From: Chlorobiota bacterium
Lineage (GTDB): Bacteria; Bacteroidota; Ignavibacteria; OLB7
DNA length: 64,000 bases
NCBI GenBank assembly: GCA_016710285.1
Contig: JADJXR010000001.1
Span: 1 to 64,000, forward strand
Reading direction: 5' to 3'
The notes under the pieces were generated by a model. That model worked only from the letters and a program-made list of their open reading frames with translations, did not search any database and was not told where the DNA came from. Position 1 is the first letter of the stretch. The number at the start of each line of letters is the position of its first letter. The position numbers and the translations under genes were made by a program. Positions 50,715 through 60,030 of the stretch are shown one piece after another.

Positions 50715-52214
50715 TCAGGTCTGTCCTTTTCGCTTCAGGATGCGGATGACCGTGCGGAGCACGATCTCGAAGTCCAGGCGCAACGACATATTCTCGATGT
50801 AGAAAAAGTCGTGGCGCAGTTTTTCGCTGACGATCTCAACGCTTTCCACAAGCTCTTCGGCTTGGATTTGGTTCCACCCCGTCAGCCCAGGCTTCACACG
50901 GTGGCGGCGGGGATACGAGGGGAGCAACCCGGTATATTTTTCAACAAAGAACGGACGCTCAGGGCGCGGGCCAACAATGCTCATCTCCCCCAACAACACA
51001 TTCCAGAATTGGGGGATTTCATCAAGGTGTGATTGGCGCATAAACCGCCCGATCCGCGTAACGCGGGGGTCGTTGGTTGCCGCCCAAGTGATCCCATATT
51101 TTTCGGCATCCACCCGCATCGAGCGGAATTTGTGGATCATAAACGGCTTCCCCCCAAGCCCCACCCGCTGCTGCGAGTAGATCACCGGCCCGCGATCTTC
51201 CAGCCAGATCAACACGCCAAGCACCAGCCACACCGGAAGGCCAAGCAGCAGAACGGCAACGGAAAAAACAAGGTCGAAGGCACGTTTCAGCCGCTGCGCC
51301 CAGACCGGCATAATCTGCGGGTTCACCTCGATCAGGGGAACGCCGTACAGGTGCTGCGCCCGCGCTTGCCCGCTCACCAGGTCGTACATATCGGGGATGA
51401 TTTTGATTGCGGTGTCGGCAACGGCAGTTTCGGTCATCAGCCGCATGGCCATTTCGTGCTCATGCTTCATTCCAAAAATCGTCACCTCGACGGCGTGGTT
51501 GTCAATAATCTGGTTGATCTGGTCCACGGTTCCCACCGCGCATCGTGCAAAAGCATCGGTTGCGCCGATTGGCGTGGTGACGGTTCCAACAACAGCGTAG
51601 CCAAGCTCTGGGTCCTCGGTCAGCATCTGCAGAAGCTGGCGGCTTTGGGGGGAGTCTCCAATAATCACCGTGCGGCGCAGCCCAAGCCCAAGCCGTCGCA
51701 ATCGGCGAACGATGCGGCGGACGGCACTGCGGCCAATGCCAACAGAAGCAACCACAAACGCGAAGTAGATAAGCAAGGAGATCACGCGGCGGCTTTCCAT
51801 ACCACCGGTTCCGCTAACGGCATCAAGATAGACCGCCACAAACAGCACCGCAAACCCCACCAGCGTCACCTTCAGCACCAGGTAGAATTCATCGAAGAAG
51901 CTGCGGTTATGGACCGCAACGTACACACCACTGAACCAAAACAGCAGAAGCCACGGAGCCACGGCCAGCACCACCACCATCAGCACCGGGAACACGGGCA
52001 TCCCTTGCAGGTCCGAGAACAGGCCGCTGTTGACACGAACCAGATAGAAGAGGGTGAACGCCACCATCATCATTGCCGCATCCACCCCCACCACCAACCA
52101 CAACACCGCACGCGGCGAGCGGAACGGGCGAAGCAACGCCCCGGCAAGGCTTCCCCCCCCGGTGTTGGGAATCCGTCCGCTTGGTGTTGGATGTTCAGCA
52201 ATGGTGTTGTTCAT
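50715..52214 (-). CDS. Polyprenyl glycosylphosphotransferase initiating the polysaccharide (WbaP/EpsE-like)
   Basis: The 499-residue membrane enzyme transfers a sugar-1-phosphate to undecaprenyl phosphate. Four N-terminal helices (about 35-155) are followed by a CoA-binding_3 Rossmann domain (RTVIIGDSPQSRQLLQML). The catalytic core has KRAFDLVFSVAVLLLGLPVW, KFRSMRVDAEKYG, RITRIGRFMRQSHLDEIPQFW-type Asp-Glu (segment SHLDEIPQF), MSIVGPRPERP and KPGLTGWNQIQ. All catalytic blocks look intact, unlike the fusion protein two genes downstream. This is the committed step of the Wzx/Wzy pathway in this locus. Confidence 0.93.
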   Translation of the reverse strand: MNNTIAEHPTPSGRIPNTGGGSLAGALLRPFRSPRAVLWLVVGVDAAMMMVAFTLFYLVRVNSGLFSDLQGMPVFPVLMVVVLAVAPWLLLFWFSGVYVAVHNRSFFDEFYLVLKVTLVGFAVLFVAVYLDAVSGTGGMESRRVISLLIYFAFVVASVGIGRSAVRRIVRRLRRLGLGLRRTVIIGDSPQSRQLLQMLTEDPELGYAVVGTVTTPIGATDAFARCAVGTVDQINQIIDNHAVEVTIFGMKHEHEMAMRLMTETAVADTAIKIIPDMYDLVSGQARAQHLYGVPLIEVNPQIMPVWAQRLKRAFDLVFSVAVLLLGLPVWLVLGVLIWLEDRGPVIYSQQRVGLGGKPFMIHKFRSMRVDAEKYGITWAATNDPRVTRIGRFMRQSHLDEIPQFWNVLLGEMSIVGPRPERPFFVEKYTGLLPSYPRRHRVKPGLTGWNQIQAEELVESVEIVSEKLRHDFFYIENMSLRLDFEIVLRTVIRILKRKGQT

Positions 52215-52248
52215 GCACGAGCGTTCTGTCTGCTTTTTCCGTTTGAAT

Positions 52249-53448
52249 TTATGTAGTGCCCTTGCTTGCCGGCTCGTCTTCCAATCGCGGGCTTGTCCAG
52301 GTTGTAAGTCCGCCGAAGAAGAGCGTCCGAATCCAACCGGCGGTTAAGCCAAGCAGCATCAGCGTGAAGAAGGTGGGATACTGCACCGCCGGGATATTGA
52401 TCCGCAGCCGTTCAAGCAACAGCCCAATGGCAACCGCAAGAAACCACAGGACCGAGAACCCCGCAACAGCGTAGTAGCCAATCCCCCCAACAGCTAATGC
52501 AAGGGGGATGCTGGTTAGGAAAACCACCACTGCCGGGATTGATGCCAAATGCCGAAGCAGTTTATGGGACCAAATCTGGAAACCAACCCACGAACGCCAC
52601 GGAAAGCGGGTCCCCGGGAAGGCAAGAAGCGTTACGGCCGATTGTCGCCCAATCCGTAGCCGCCGTCCTGTCTCGCTCCACAGCGTCCGGCGGTTGATCT
52701 CCCGGATCAATAACGATGGCTCAAACCACACCCGTTTCCCCCGAAGCGCGATGTTAAGGACTAGATACGCATCGTCCGACATGGAATAGTTTTGGGGGGG
52801 AACATAGCTGCCACGCCGCACGGCAAAACACTGCCCCGTTGGGCCAACAGTGGTCCACACCAACGACTCGTTGGCACGCAGCCGATCCTCCATTCCCGCG
52901 TAACTTTTCTCTCCGACGTTTCCGGCGTTCACCGTCTCGTCAATCGTGATCATTCGTGCAACCACACCGCCAACATCGGGATCGGCAAAGCAGCGAGCGA
53001 TGATCGTCATCGCATCGGAGTTAAAGGTTCCGTCGGCATCGGTAAACACGATCAGATCCGATGAAGCTTGATCCGCCAATCCAAAAACAATCCTGGCTTT
53101 GCCGCGCCGGCTGAAACGGTGAAGCTCAATGGTTGGGTCCTTCGCCATGAACTCACGGATGATCTCATCGGTGCGGTCGGTGGAGTTATCGGAACCGATC
53201 ATAAACCGGAGCAAATGGCGGGGATACTCAAGCTCCAGATAGTTCTGCAACTTCGCGCCAATCAAGCGTTCCTCATTGTAGGCCGCCAGCACAATCGTCA
53301 CCGAAGGAAGCGGGCAATCCGCCGCACCGGAACGCAATGGTCGTGGGCGTAGCTTGGCAAGCAACGCTATCAGCAATGGGTAGGCGATGAAGACATACAC
53401 CAACCAGCTAACCGACAGGTAAAACAGAATGGTTATCGCAGTCATCAT
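52249..53448 (-). CDS. Membrane-anchored family 2 glycosyltransferase
   Basis: This 399-residue processive-type GT2 protein has one N-terminal helix (AITILFYLSVSWLVYVFIAYPLL region). The catalytic domain has VTIVLAAYNEERLI, GSDNSTDRTDEII and VFTDADGTFN. Two or three C-terminal helices follow (VVFLTSIPLALAV, AVAIGLLLERL). The layout is like the ICA/BcsA-type synthases, although the QxxRW motif appears only as RLRIGRQ-like sequence, so processivity is uncertain. It overlaps the upstream GT4 gene by four bases (ATGA). Confidence 0.85.
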   Translation of the reverse strand: MMTAITILFYLSVSWLVYVFIAYPLLIALLAKLRPRPLRSGAADCPLPSVTIVLAAYNEERLIGAKLQNYLELEYPRHLLRFMIGSDNSTDRTDEIIREFMAKDPTIELHRFSRRGKARIVFGLADQASSDLIVFTDADGTFNSDAMTIIARCFADPDVGGVVARMITIDETVNAGNVGEKSYAGMEDRLRANESLVWTTVGPTGQCFAVRRGSYVPPQNYSMSDDAYLVLNIALRGKRVWFEPSLLIREINRRTLWSETGRRLRIGRQSAVTLLAFPGTRFPWRSWVGFQIWSHKLLRHLASIPAVVVFLTSIPLALAVGGIGYYAVAGFSVLWFLAVAIGLLLERLRINIPAVQYPTFFTLMLLGLTAGWIRTLFFGGLTTWTSPRLEDEPASKGTT

Positions 53449-54656
53449 GCGGCCACGCTCCCCCCTTTGGACCGTTGCACCGCCAGTTCAATCATCGCCT
53501 CGTACTTCCCCCCAACGGAGTCAAGCGAGTAGGTGTGCTGGGCAAGCTGGAGCGATGCTTCGGAGAGCCTTGCGCGAAGTTCGGCATCGTTCAACAGGCG
53601 GACCACTGCGTCGGCAAAATCTTGAGGGTGGTCGGCGGCAAGGTAATGGATTCCGGGTTCGGCATCGTTCCCTTCGGCACCGATTGCCGTGCTGACGATT
53701 GGGATTCCGGCGGACATCATCTCCACCATCTTCACCCGCATCCCCCCCCCAACGCGCAGCGGAATCAGGCCAATCCCCACGCGGCTGTAGAACTCACCGA
53801 TGGAGTTCACTTTGCCGTGGATCTTCAGGTTTGGAGAATCAGTGGGAAGCTGGCGCAGCGGCGGATCGGCACCGACAAGGTGGCAGATTGCCATGGGGAA
53901 TTTTTGGGTAATCAGCGGAAGGATTTCGTTGGCGAACCAGATTGCAGAATCGCGGTTTGGAGCCCAGGCCATGTTCCCCAGCATAATCATGGAGTTGGGT
54001 TCGCGCTGGGCAACCGGGCAGAACGGAAACGCCGAAAGGTCCACCGCGGCTGGTATCGTCCGCAATGGAAGCCCGGGGGCAAAGGCGCGTATTGCCTCAA
54101 GGTCCCGCTGGGTAATTGCTGCGCAGGTGTCGGCGCGGCGCGTCTGCGCAACCTCGAAGCGTTCCCAGCGCTGGCATTGCAGCGCAAGGTAGCGGCGCAT
54201 CAGCGGGTTGGTGACGCGGGAAAGATGGCGGCGGTAAATCTCATGCTCCACATTGTGGCTTCGCAAAAAATAGGGAAGTCCGTAGCGGGATTTCATGTAG
54301 GCTCCATACTGCGCAACGTGCGCCTGGTCCACATACATGGCATCGAACCGGTGCTTGGCTTGCAAGGAATCAAGCAGCGGATAGACACGGTCCAGGTCCT
54401 TCTTCCAAACGGTGTATGGGCATTCGTTGAACAAGGTCAGCCCCGCGCCAATCGCGGTTGGAAGCGGGGTGAACCGCACTTGATGGAGCTGGCACAACGG
54501 CTGCAACGGGCTGGTATCAATTTCTTCATCCTCCACCGCCACCAGATGCACCGTGTGGCCACGCCCGGCAAGGCTGCGAACCGCTTGGTACATGCAGATG
54601 CGCGCACCATCGGTTGGCGGGTAGGGAACGCGGGATGTGATGCCAAGAATGTTCAT
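53445..54656 (-). CDS. Family 4 glycosyltransferase
   Basis: The 403-residue GT-B enzyme begins MNILGITSRVPYPPTDGARI, the typical glycosyltransferase N-domain for sugar transfer in capsule loci. The HNVEHEIYRR segment is frequent in its subgroup. The donor domain shows MIMLGNMAWAPNRDSAIWF, LIPLRVGGGMRVKMVEMMSAGIPIVST and the conserved Glu. It overlaps the next gene by four bases, and the preceding gene ends 30 bp upstream, so it sits in one transcription unit. Confidence 0.89.
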   Translation of the reverse strand: MNILGITSRVPYPPTDGARICMYQAVRSLAGRGHTVHLVAVEDEEIDTSPLQPLCQLHQVRFTPLPTAIGAGLTLFNECPYTVWKKDLDRVYPLLDSLQAKHRFDAMYVDQAHVAQYGAYMKSRYGLPYFLRSHNVEHEIYRRHLSRVTNPLMRRYLALQCQRWERFEVAQTRRADTCAAITQRDLEAIRAFAPGLPLRTIPAAVDLSAFPFCPVAQREPNSMIMLGNMAWAPNRDSAIWFANEILPLITQKFPMAICHLVGADPPLRQLPTDSPNLKIHGKVNSIGEFYSRVGIGLIPLRVGGGMRVKMVEMMSAGIPIVSTAIGAEGNDAEPGIHYLAADHPQDFADAVVRLLNDAELRARLSEASLQLAQHTYSLDSVGGKYEAMIELAVQRSKGGSVAA

Positions 54657-54686
54657 GGATAGAGCAAGGGATTCACAGCGCGGCTG

Positions 54687-55658
54687 TTATTGAATGGGAG
54701 CGATTGGGCTATCCCGTTTCAGGTATGAATTTGCGATGTTCCTTCCGGTGTTGGCGGCATTTGGGCGAACCAATCCAGCGATTGGATACAGCACCGCACG
54801 CAGCACGTTCCCCACATGAACAAAAACCTCCGACAGGATTCTTCCAGGAAGCGTAAGATGCTTGCGTGCAAACACCCGGCGCGAGCGGCGAACAACCCGA
54901 TAAAACCACCACGGGTGGCTTCGGGAGCTTTGGCTGATAAGATGCACCACCCGCGCTTCCGGCTGGTGGACCACCTGCAACCCACGGTCGGCGACCCGTT
55001 TGCAAAGGTCGCATTCTTCAAAGTACATGAAGAAGGCGGGATCGAACCCGCCGATGTCTCGGAATAATGATCTGGGGATCATCAACGCCGCACCGTGCAC
55101 CGCTTGGACGGCGTGGAGTTCCCCAAAACCATGCTTCGGCTTCGGCGCAAAAAATCCGCTGAGGAACGGGAGCCACCGGGAGAAGCGGCTTAGCCAGAAG
55201 TAATCGCAGAACGTGCGCCATGCTGTGGGATAGTTCAGGATGCAATCCTGGTAGCTTCCATCGTGGTTCAGCAGCAACGCCCCCACCACGCCGCATTGCG
55301 CCTGCTGGCCGAAGGTTGCGGCCATTGCCTGAATGGCTCCGGGCTGCACAACCGTGTCGGTGTTCAGCAGCAGCAAGGCCGCGCCGGTGGCAGCTTCCGC
55401 GCCCAAATTATTCCCCCTTCCGAAGCCCACATTTCCACCGGCTTCAATCACTTTCACGGTTGGGAATTGTTCCCGAACGGCGTTGGCGCTGCCGTCGTGG
55501 CTTGCGTTGTCCACCACAATCACTTCAAGGCCGAACGCCGCCGAATCCGCCAGCGAATCGAACACGGACTGAATGGCCTGCAGCGTCAGCTGGCGGGTGT
55601 TGTAGCTGACGAAGATAACGCTAACATCGGGGGAAGAACCGGCCACAGGAATGTTCAT
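54687..55658 (-). CDS. Family 2 glycosyltransferase (rhamnosyltransferase-like)
   Basis: The 323-residue GT2 protein has VSVIFVSYNTRQLTLQAI, VDNASHDGS, VGFGRGNNLGAEAATG and LLNTDT. The acceptor part has GAALMIPRSLFRDIGGFDP and FMYFEECDLCKRV, typical of rhamnosyl- or related transferases. The true start is the ATG at 55658, overlapping the flippase stop (ATGA). A frame extending further upstream is Gly/Cys-rich and has no homology. Confidence 0.88.
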   Translation of the reverse strand: MNIPVAGSSPDVSVIFVSYNTRQLTLQAIQSVFDSLADSAAFGLEVIVVDNASHDGSANAVREQFPTVKVIEAGGNVGFGRGNNLGAEAATGAALLLLNTDTVVQPGAIQAMAATFGQQAQCGVVGALLLNHDGSYQDCILNYPTAWRTFCDYFWLSRFSRWLPFLSGFFAPKPKHGFGELHAVQAVHGAALMIPRSLFRDIGGFDPAFFMYFEECDLCKRVADRGLQVVHQPEARVVHLISQSSRSHPWWFYRVVRRSRRVFARKHLTLPGRILSEVFVHVGNVLRAVLYPIAGLVRPNAANTGRNIANSYLKRDSPIAPIQ

Positions 55659-57112
55659 GATGCGCGCACCGTCCGAAGCAATTGCACGTCCCTTGCCGTC
55701 ACCAACCGAACCACAGCAGCCACCAACGGGACGGCCACGGCCAGCAATGCAATCCGCCACCAAACCTGCCCCTGCGGAAGAACCCACGCGGCAACCGCAA
55801 CCGCAGCCGCCACCCCCCACACACGAAGCAGCGCGCTCCGCACCGCGCCACGCATGGCGTTGGGAAGGAAGAAGGTTTGCAGGATAACAAGCATCGCCAC
55901 CGAGAAGATTTTTGCAATCACCACCGACTCCAACGTGCCAAAGATTACCACCGCGCCCACCTCGAAAATGATGGAGACCGCAAGCCCGAACAGCACCCCG
56001 TACAGCACCTGCGGACGGCGGCCCATAGCCATCAGCAACTGGTCCAGCGTGACAACAAGGAAGGTGAGCATATTGGCAAAACTGTACAGCCGCAGCAGCT
56101 GGGTATCGGCGGCATATTCCGCGCCGAAGATCAGCATGATCTGCGGAGCCAACGCCACGCAGAACAGGGAGATACCCACCCCAACCGCCCCAATCACACG
56201 GACACCAACCGAGCCGACTTGGGCAAGGGAAATATCCACGCGCTGCCGTTTATAGACCTGTGCAACCACCGGGGCCAACGTGATGCTGGCGATAATGGCA
56301 ATGAACAACGTCCCTTGCAGCACCCGTATCGGCACACTGATGGCCGCAATCTGCTGAAGCCCGCCGAAATGCCCCACCACAAGCGTTTCAATCTGCCCTT
56401 GCATCTGGGCAACGGCCCCGAACAGGGCAATCGGCAACGAGGCACGCACCACGGCCATGGAATATCGCTTGGGGGACTTCACCCACAACCCGCGCCCCCG
56501 CAGGCGAACAACCACCGGAAGCATGATTGCAAGAAACCCAGGGACGCTGGCCACCGCAATGCAGACCATCACACGCTCGGGGGTAAGCATCCCTTGCCAA
56601 CGAAGCAGCATCACCAGGGCAAGGATCAGCACCCCATCAAGCAGTGCGAACAAGCTAACCATGTACCCCCTACCTTTCAGCCGCCAGACCACCTCAAATA
56701 TCTGGCGAAGTCCGGTGAGTTTACTTGAGAAAAAGATGGCCAAATAGCCCAAATTGACAAGCAGCAAAAAGCGGGGTTCGGCAACGGTTATCAGGTACAG
56801 GTTCATCCCAAGCCATGCCAGCAGGATCAGCAATCCGCGCAGCAGTAACCCGGTGCGGAAGGCTGGGTTGGGGGTGTGGCGGGCAACCGCCATTCGGGGC
56901 ATCAGCGTTGCAACAAGGCCAAAGTCGGCAATGCCGGTGGCGATTCCCAACGGAGCCAGCGCAAGGCTGTATAACCCAAATTCTTCCTTTGGCAGCGTGC
57001 GCACCAGCACCAGCATCAGGCCGAACGCGGTGGCAGCATTCAGCCCTTGAAGGATCACCCCCAACAGCATATCGGGACCAACGCCAACGCCACGGAAACG
57101 TTTGGCGATCAC
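55655..57112 (-). CDS. Lipid-linked oligosaccharide flippase, Wzx/polysaccharide biosynthesis family
   Basis: The 485-residue MATE/MOP-superfamily flippase has about 12-14 membrane helices spread along its length (LQGLNAATAFGLMLVLVRTL, FGLYSLALAPLGIATGIADF and others). The N-terminal EFGLYSLA motif is typical of Wzx. It should move undecaprenyl-linked repeat units across the inner membrane. I take GTG at 57112, one base after the polymerase stop, because GGGGAG lies eight bases upstream. The ATG at 57157 would overlap that gene by 44 bp and has no ribosome site. Confidence 0.87.
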   Translation of the reverse strand: MIAKRFRGVGVGPDMLLGVILQGLNAATAFGLMLVLVRTLPKEEFGLYSLALAPLGIATGIADFGLVATLMPRMAVARHTPNPAFRTGLLLRGLLILLAWLGMNLYLITVAEPRFLLLVNLGYLAIFFSSKLTGLRQIFEVVWRLKGRGYMVSLFALLDGVLILALVMLLRWQGMLTPERVMVCIAVASVPGFLAIMLPVVVRLRGRGLWVKSPKRYSMAVVRASLPIALFGAVAQMQGQIETLVVGHFGGLQQIAAISVPIRVLQGTLFIAIIASITLAPVVAQVYKRQRVDISLAQVGSVGVRVIGAVGVGISLFCVALAPQIMLIFGAEYAADTQLLRLYSFANMLTFLVVTLDQLLMAMGRRPQVLYGVLFGLAVSIIFEVGAVVIFGTLESVVIAKIFSVAMLVILQTFFLPNAMRGAVRSALLRVWGVAAAVAVAAWVLPQGQVWWRIALLAVAVPLVAAVVRLVTARDVQLLRTVRAS

Positions 57113-57113
57113 C

Positions 57114-58634
57114 TTAAATGCTCCCCGTTGCGGCTGAAGCGTTCGGCATGGAACCATCCGTCGGCTGCGCCAACAAACGCTCCGTTGTGGCCTGCGGCAA
57201 CTGCGCTGCTGTCATGCTTCGGTTCACATAATCAAGCACTGCCCAAAACAGCAGGATTGTGAACGTCCCGCTAAACTCACTCACTTGGTTGGACGTTGTG
57301 TTTGTAAGAGAGGAAGCAACAAAGAAACAGAGCGCGCAGACAGCCGCCGCCCGAAGGAACCGATCACTGCTTGGCGGATACCGAAGCATCAGCCGGGCAG
57401 GTGGATAGAAGTACATAAACAGGAAGAAGAGGCCCAGCGGTATCCCAAACTTGTAGAAAGGCCACAACCAACCATTGTGAAAGAAGGAGGAGTAGATGGT
57501 CCCCCGGCGGCCCGGTGCGTTATCGTAATAGTGATAAAGAACCCCGTAGCCATATCCAATCAGGGGGGAGCGTTCGATATACTTCAGCGCAGCGGCTTGT
57601 TCGCGTGCGCGGGATTGGAGCGAGCGGTCGCTGCTGGCTTGGTTCACGGTTGCCATTCGTTTGACGATCCCCGCGCCAATTGTCTCAATCACTCCAGGGA
57701 ACATCGCGTACCCCAACCCAACCCCGCCAAGCAGCATCGCGCAGATAGCAACCAGAAGTCGTTTGCGAACTGCACCACCAACAAGGAAAAGCATCATCAC
57801 CAACGCGCCAAACCCCGACAGGATTGGCCCACGCGATAAACTGATCAGCAACCCAACAAACCCCAGCCCCATCCCACACAACGCAAGCACCCCCAGCCGC
57901 AAGCTGCGCGCATAACCAAAGACGGTTGCGCAGACCAGCATCCATGCCATTGCTACATTCTCATGCGAGACGGAGCGGGTGGCCATCAGCTCCGCTTCAA
58001 CCACCGCGTTCACCAACTTCTGCTTGTACATGGTGATGGCGAACAAGCTGTTGAACAATGCAACAATAGAGAAGAGGGTCAACAACCAGATCACATCCTC
58101 ACGCTTGTTCAAGATTGAGCGCACAGGGAAATAGAGCAACAAGTTGGCCACCGAAAGCCATTCGGTGAAGAACCGCGAGACCATTCCATCGTTGATGGAA
58201 AACGTGAGAATGGAAAGCAGGCTAGAGAACAGGAAGAACGAGATAAACAGGAAGTCAAAACTGGAGCGGATGATGGGGCGGCGATAGACCAGAAGTTCTT
58301 TCCCAAGCCAGATCATCACACCGCCAATCACCCACACCCCAAACGCCACATCGCCAGCGGTGATCCCTTCCCCCCCACCAAGCAGGTTGAACGCTTCGCC
58401 CAGCACCGCCGAATAGATCCAGAGCTTCTCGTTATGCCATACACAAACCAGCGCAAGCAACGCCACCGGAAGCCCGAGGAAAGCGGCCTCAACTCCGGTC
58501 ATTTCAAAACCCATGTTTCCCAGATAGCAGGCGGCGGCCAACCCAAGGGCCAACGCCACCACCGTCCAAACCGTGAAGGTCCGTCCGGTTGGGATGAACG
58601 AAGGGATCGGGAAATTCTGCGTGGTGCTGGACAC
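57114..58634 (-). CDS. O-antigen ligase/polymerase family protein (Wzy-like)
   Basis: The 506-residue protein has about 12 membrane helices and one large periplasmic loop. That loop contains ASSDRSLQSRAREQAAALKYIERSPLIGYGYG, and HNGWLWPFYKFGIPLGLFF stands before the last helices, which is the Wzy_C/O-antigen ligase signature. In a Wzx/Wzy locus it would polymerise the flipped repeat units. It is flanked by the flippase and the Wzz-like gene, which is the expected neighbourhood. Confidence 0.87.
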   Translation of the reverse strand: MSSTTQNFPIPSFIPTGRTFTVWTVVALALGLAAACYLGNMGFEMTGVEAAFLGLPVALLALVCVWHNEKLWIYSAVLGEAFNLLGGGEGITAGDVAFGVWVIGGVMIWLGKELLVYRRPIIRSSFDFLFISFFLFSSLLSILTFSINDGMVSRFFTEWLSVANLLLYFPVRSILNKREDVIWLLTLFSIVALFNSLFAITMYKQKLVNAVVEAELMATRSVSHENVAMAWMLVCATVFGYARSLRLGVLALCGMGLGFVGLLISLSRGPILSGFGALVMMLFLVGGAVRKRLLVAICAMLLGGVGLGYAMFPGVIETIGAGIVKRMATVNQASSDRSLQSRAREQAAALKYIERSPLIGYGYGVLYHYYDNAPGRRGTIYSSFFHNGWLWPFYKFGIPLGLFFLFMYFYPPARLMLRYPPSSDRFLRAAAVCALCFFVASSLTNTTSNQVSEFSGTFTILLFWAVLDYVNRSMTAAQLPQATTERLLAQPTDGSMPNASAATGSI

Positions 58635-58658
58635 AGGCGGATCTCTTTCTCTCTACTC

Positions 58659-59936
58659 CTATTTCTCGATCAGTTTGCTTCCAGTTTCCGGCGATTGCTT
58701 CAGTGGCTGGGCCAACGGTGCGGCGGGGACGCTGCCAACAACATAGGCACGGTAACGGCGGTTGAAATTCTGGAAGTAGCTAACAATCGCGATAACCAGA
58801 TAGCACGTCAGGAAGGTCCCGATAAACGCCCCGGCAATCAGCAGCGAGCGTTTTGGGCGGGCTTTTGTTGGCGGCACAAACGCGGCATCAAGGATGTTCA
58901 GCACCGGGATGTTCCGCGCTTCCTCCAACTTCATCTGCTCGTACATCGGCTCCAACAACGCCAGCACTTTGGCGTTGACTTCGTAGTTCCCTTTCAGGTC
59001 CAAATACTCAACGGCAGATTTCGGCAAGGAATTGAGTTTCACCCCGGGAAGCACGCCAACATTTCCGGCAGCCAGTTTCCGCCCCTGATCTTCAAGCTGC
59101 GTCAGCACTGCTTTTTCCACCACCACTTGCGGGTCGTCGGCACCCAGCTGTTCGGTTAAGACTTTCACCCGTGCGCGCTGCCTTCCAATTTCGATCTCCG
59201 TCTTCTGCACCGACTCGCTAATCACCACCGCTTGCTCCTCCGGCGCAAACAGTCGTGTGGATTCCATGAACGCGCCCAACCGAAGCTGTAGCGAATCCTG
59301 CATCCGTTTGACTTGGATGTACCGCTGCTCAACATACTGGGTAATCGGCTGCGACTCGCGGCGGTTCAAATCGCGCGAGATTGCGTTGGCAATCTCCACC
59401 ACATCGGTGGCCATTTTCTGCGCCAGCTTCGGGTCCGTGTCGTAGATGCTGATGATAATGGTCCCTTCGTTCTGCGGCTCGATGTCAATGTTATCGGAAA
59501 TTCTTCCGTACATCAGGTCGGGCCGATCCTTCGGGATGTCGTAATGGCGGTACAGGTCGTAGCGGGCAATCAGGCTATCCTGCACCGAACGGCTCATCAG
59601 CAATGCAGCCCGGGTGTAGCCGTTCTCGCTTGCGGCCCGCCCAACCAACCGCCCTAACGCAGCATCTTTCAAGCTGGCAGCGATGTTGCCGAACAGGTTG
59701 TCCAGCGGCGTTCCGGACTTGTTCGGCGGAACCGCCACCGCCGAAGCCACAAACTCCGGCTCGACGACGTAGTAGGCATAGTACGCCATCCCCGCCGTTG
59801 CCATCAACGAAAGGAGGAGCACCCAGAACCACGTTTTCCGAAGCAAACGGTACTGCTCGAACAGCATCACCTGCCCGCTCAGTTTCATCCGCTCGTCCGG
59901 TTGCTCAATAATCAGTTGTTCTCGTGAAGAAGGCAT
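58659..59936 (-). CDS. Chain-length determinant protein, Wzz/GumC family
   Basis: The 425-residue protein has an N-terminal helix (WFWVLLLSLMATAGMAYYAYY) and a C-terminal helix (LLIAGAFIGTFLTCYLVIAIVSYF) around a periplasmic domain with coiled segments. Typical Wzz pieces are EPEFVASAVAVPP after the first helix and PTKARPKRSLLIAG before the second. It has no cytoplasmic tyrosine kinase domain, and no separate Wzc-like kinase is seen in the window. It sets polymer length together with Wzy. Confidence 0.88.
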   Translation of the reverse strand: MPSSREQLIIEQPDERMKLSGQVMLFEQYRLLRKTWFWVLLLSLMATAGMAYYAYYVVEPEFVASAVAVPPNKSGTPLDNLFGNIAASLKDAALGRLVGRAASENGYTRAALLMSRSVQDSLIARYDLYRHYDIPKDRPDLMYGRISDNIDIEPQNEGTIIISIYDTDPKLAQKMATDVVEIANAISRDLNRRESQPITQYVEQRYIQVKRMQDSLQLRLGAFMESTRLFAPEEQAVVISESVQKTEIEIGRQRARVKVLTEQLGADDPQVVVEKAVLTQLEDQGRKLAAGNVGVLPGVKLNSLPKSAVEYLDLKGNYEVNAKVLALLEPMYEQMKLEEARNIPVLNILDAAFVPPTKARPKRSLLIAGAFIGTFLTCYLVIAIVSYFQNFNRRYRAYVVGSVPAAPLAQPLKQSPETGSKLIEK

Positions 59937-60030
59937 TGTCTCGGGTAAATCTCTTTTGTCGGGAAAAATTTCTGGCTGCCTTGCCGGCTTCTGCGGCTTT
60001 ATCCGTGCGGGCGCGCCCCGCTTCGGGACC

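Noticed and set aside
51033..52256. His/Gln/Asn-rich 407-codon plus-strand frame that looks like a metal-binding protein
   Set aside because: It is the antisense of the membrane helices of the initiating phosphoglycosyltransferase; hydrophobic codons read backwards give His/Gln/Asn.
58659..59936. Wzz-like protein considered as a Wzc tyrosine autokinase
   Set aside because: The protein ends about 45 residues after the second membrane helix; no Walker motifs or tyrosine cluster are present.
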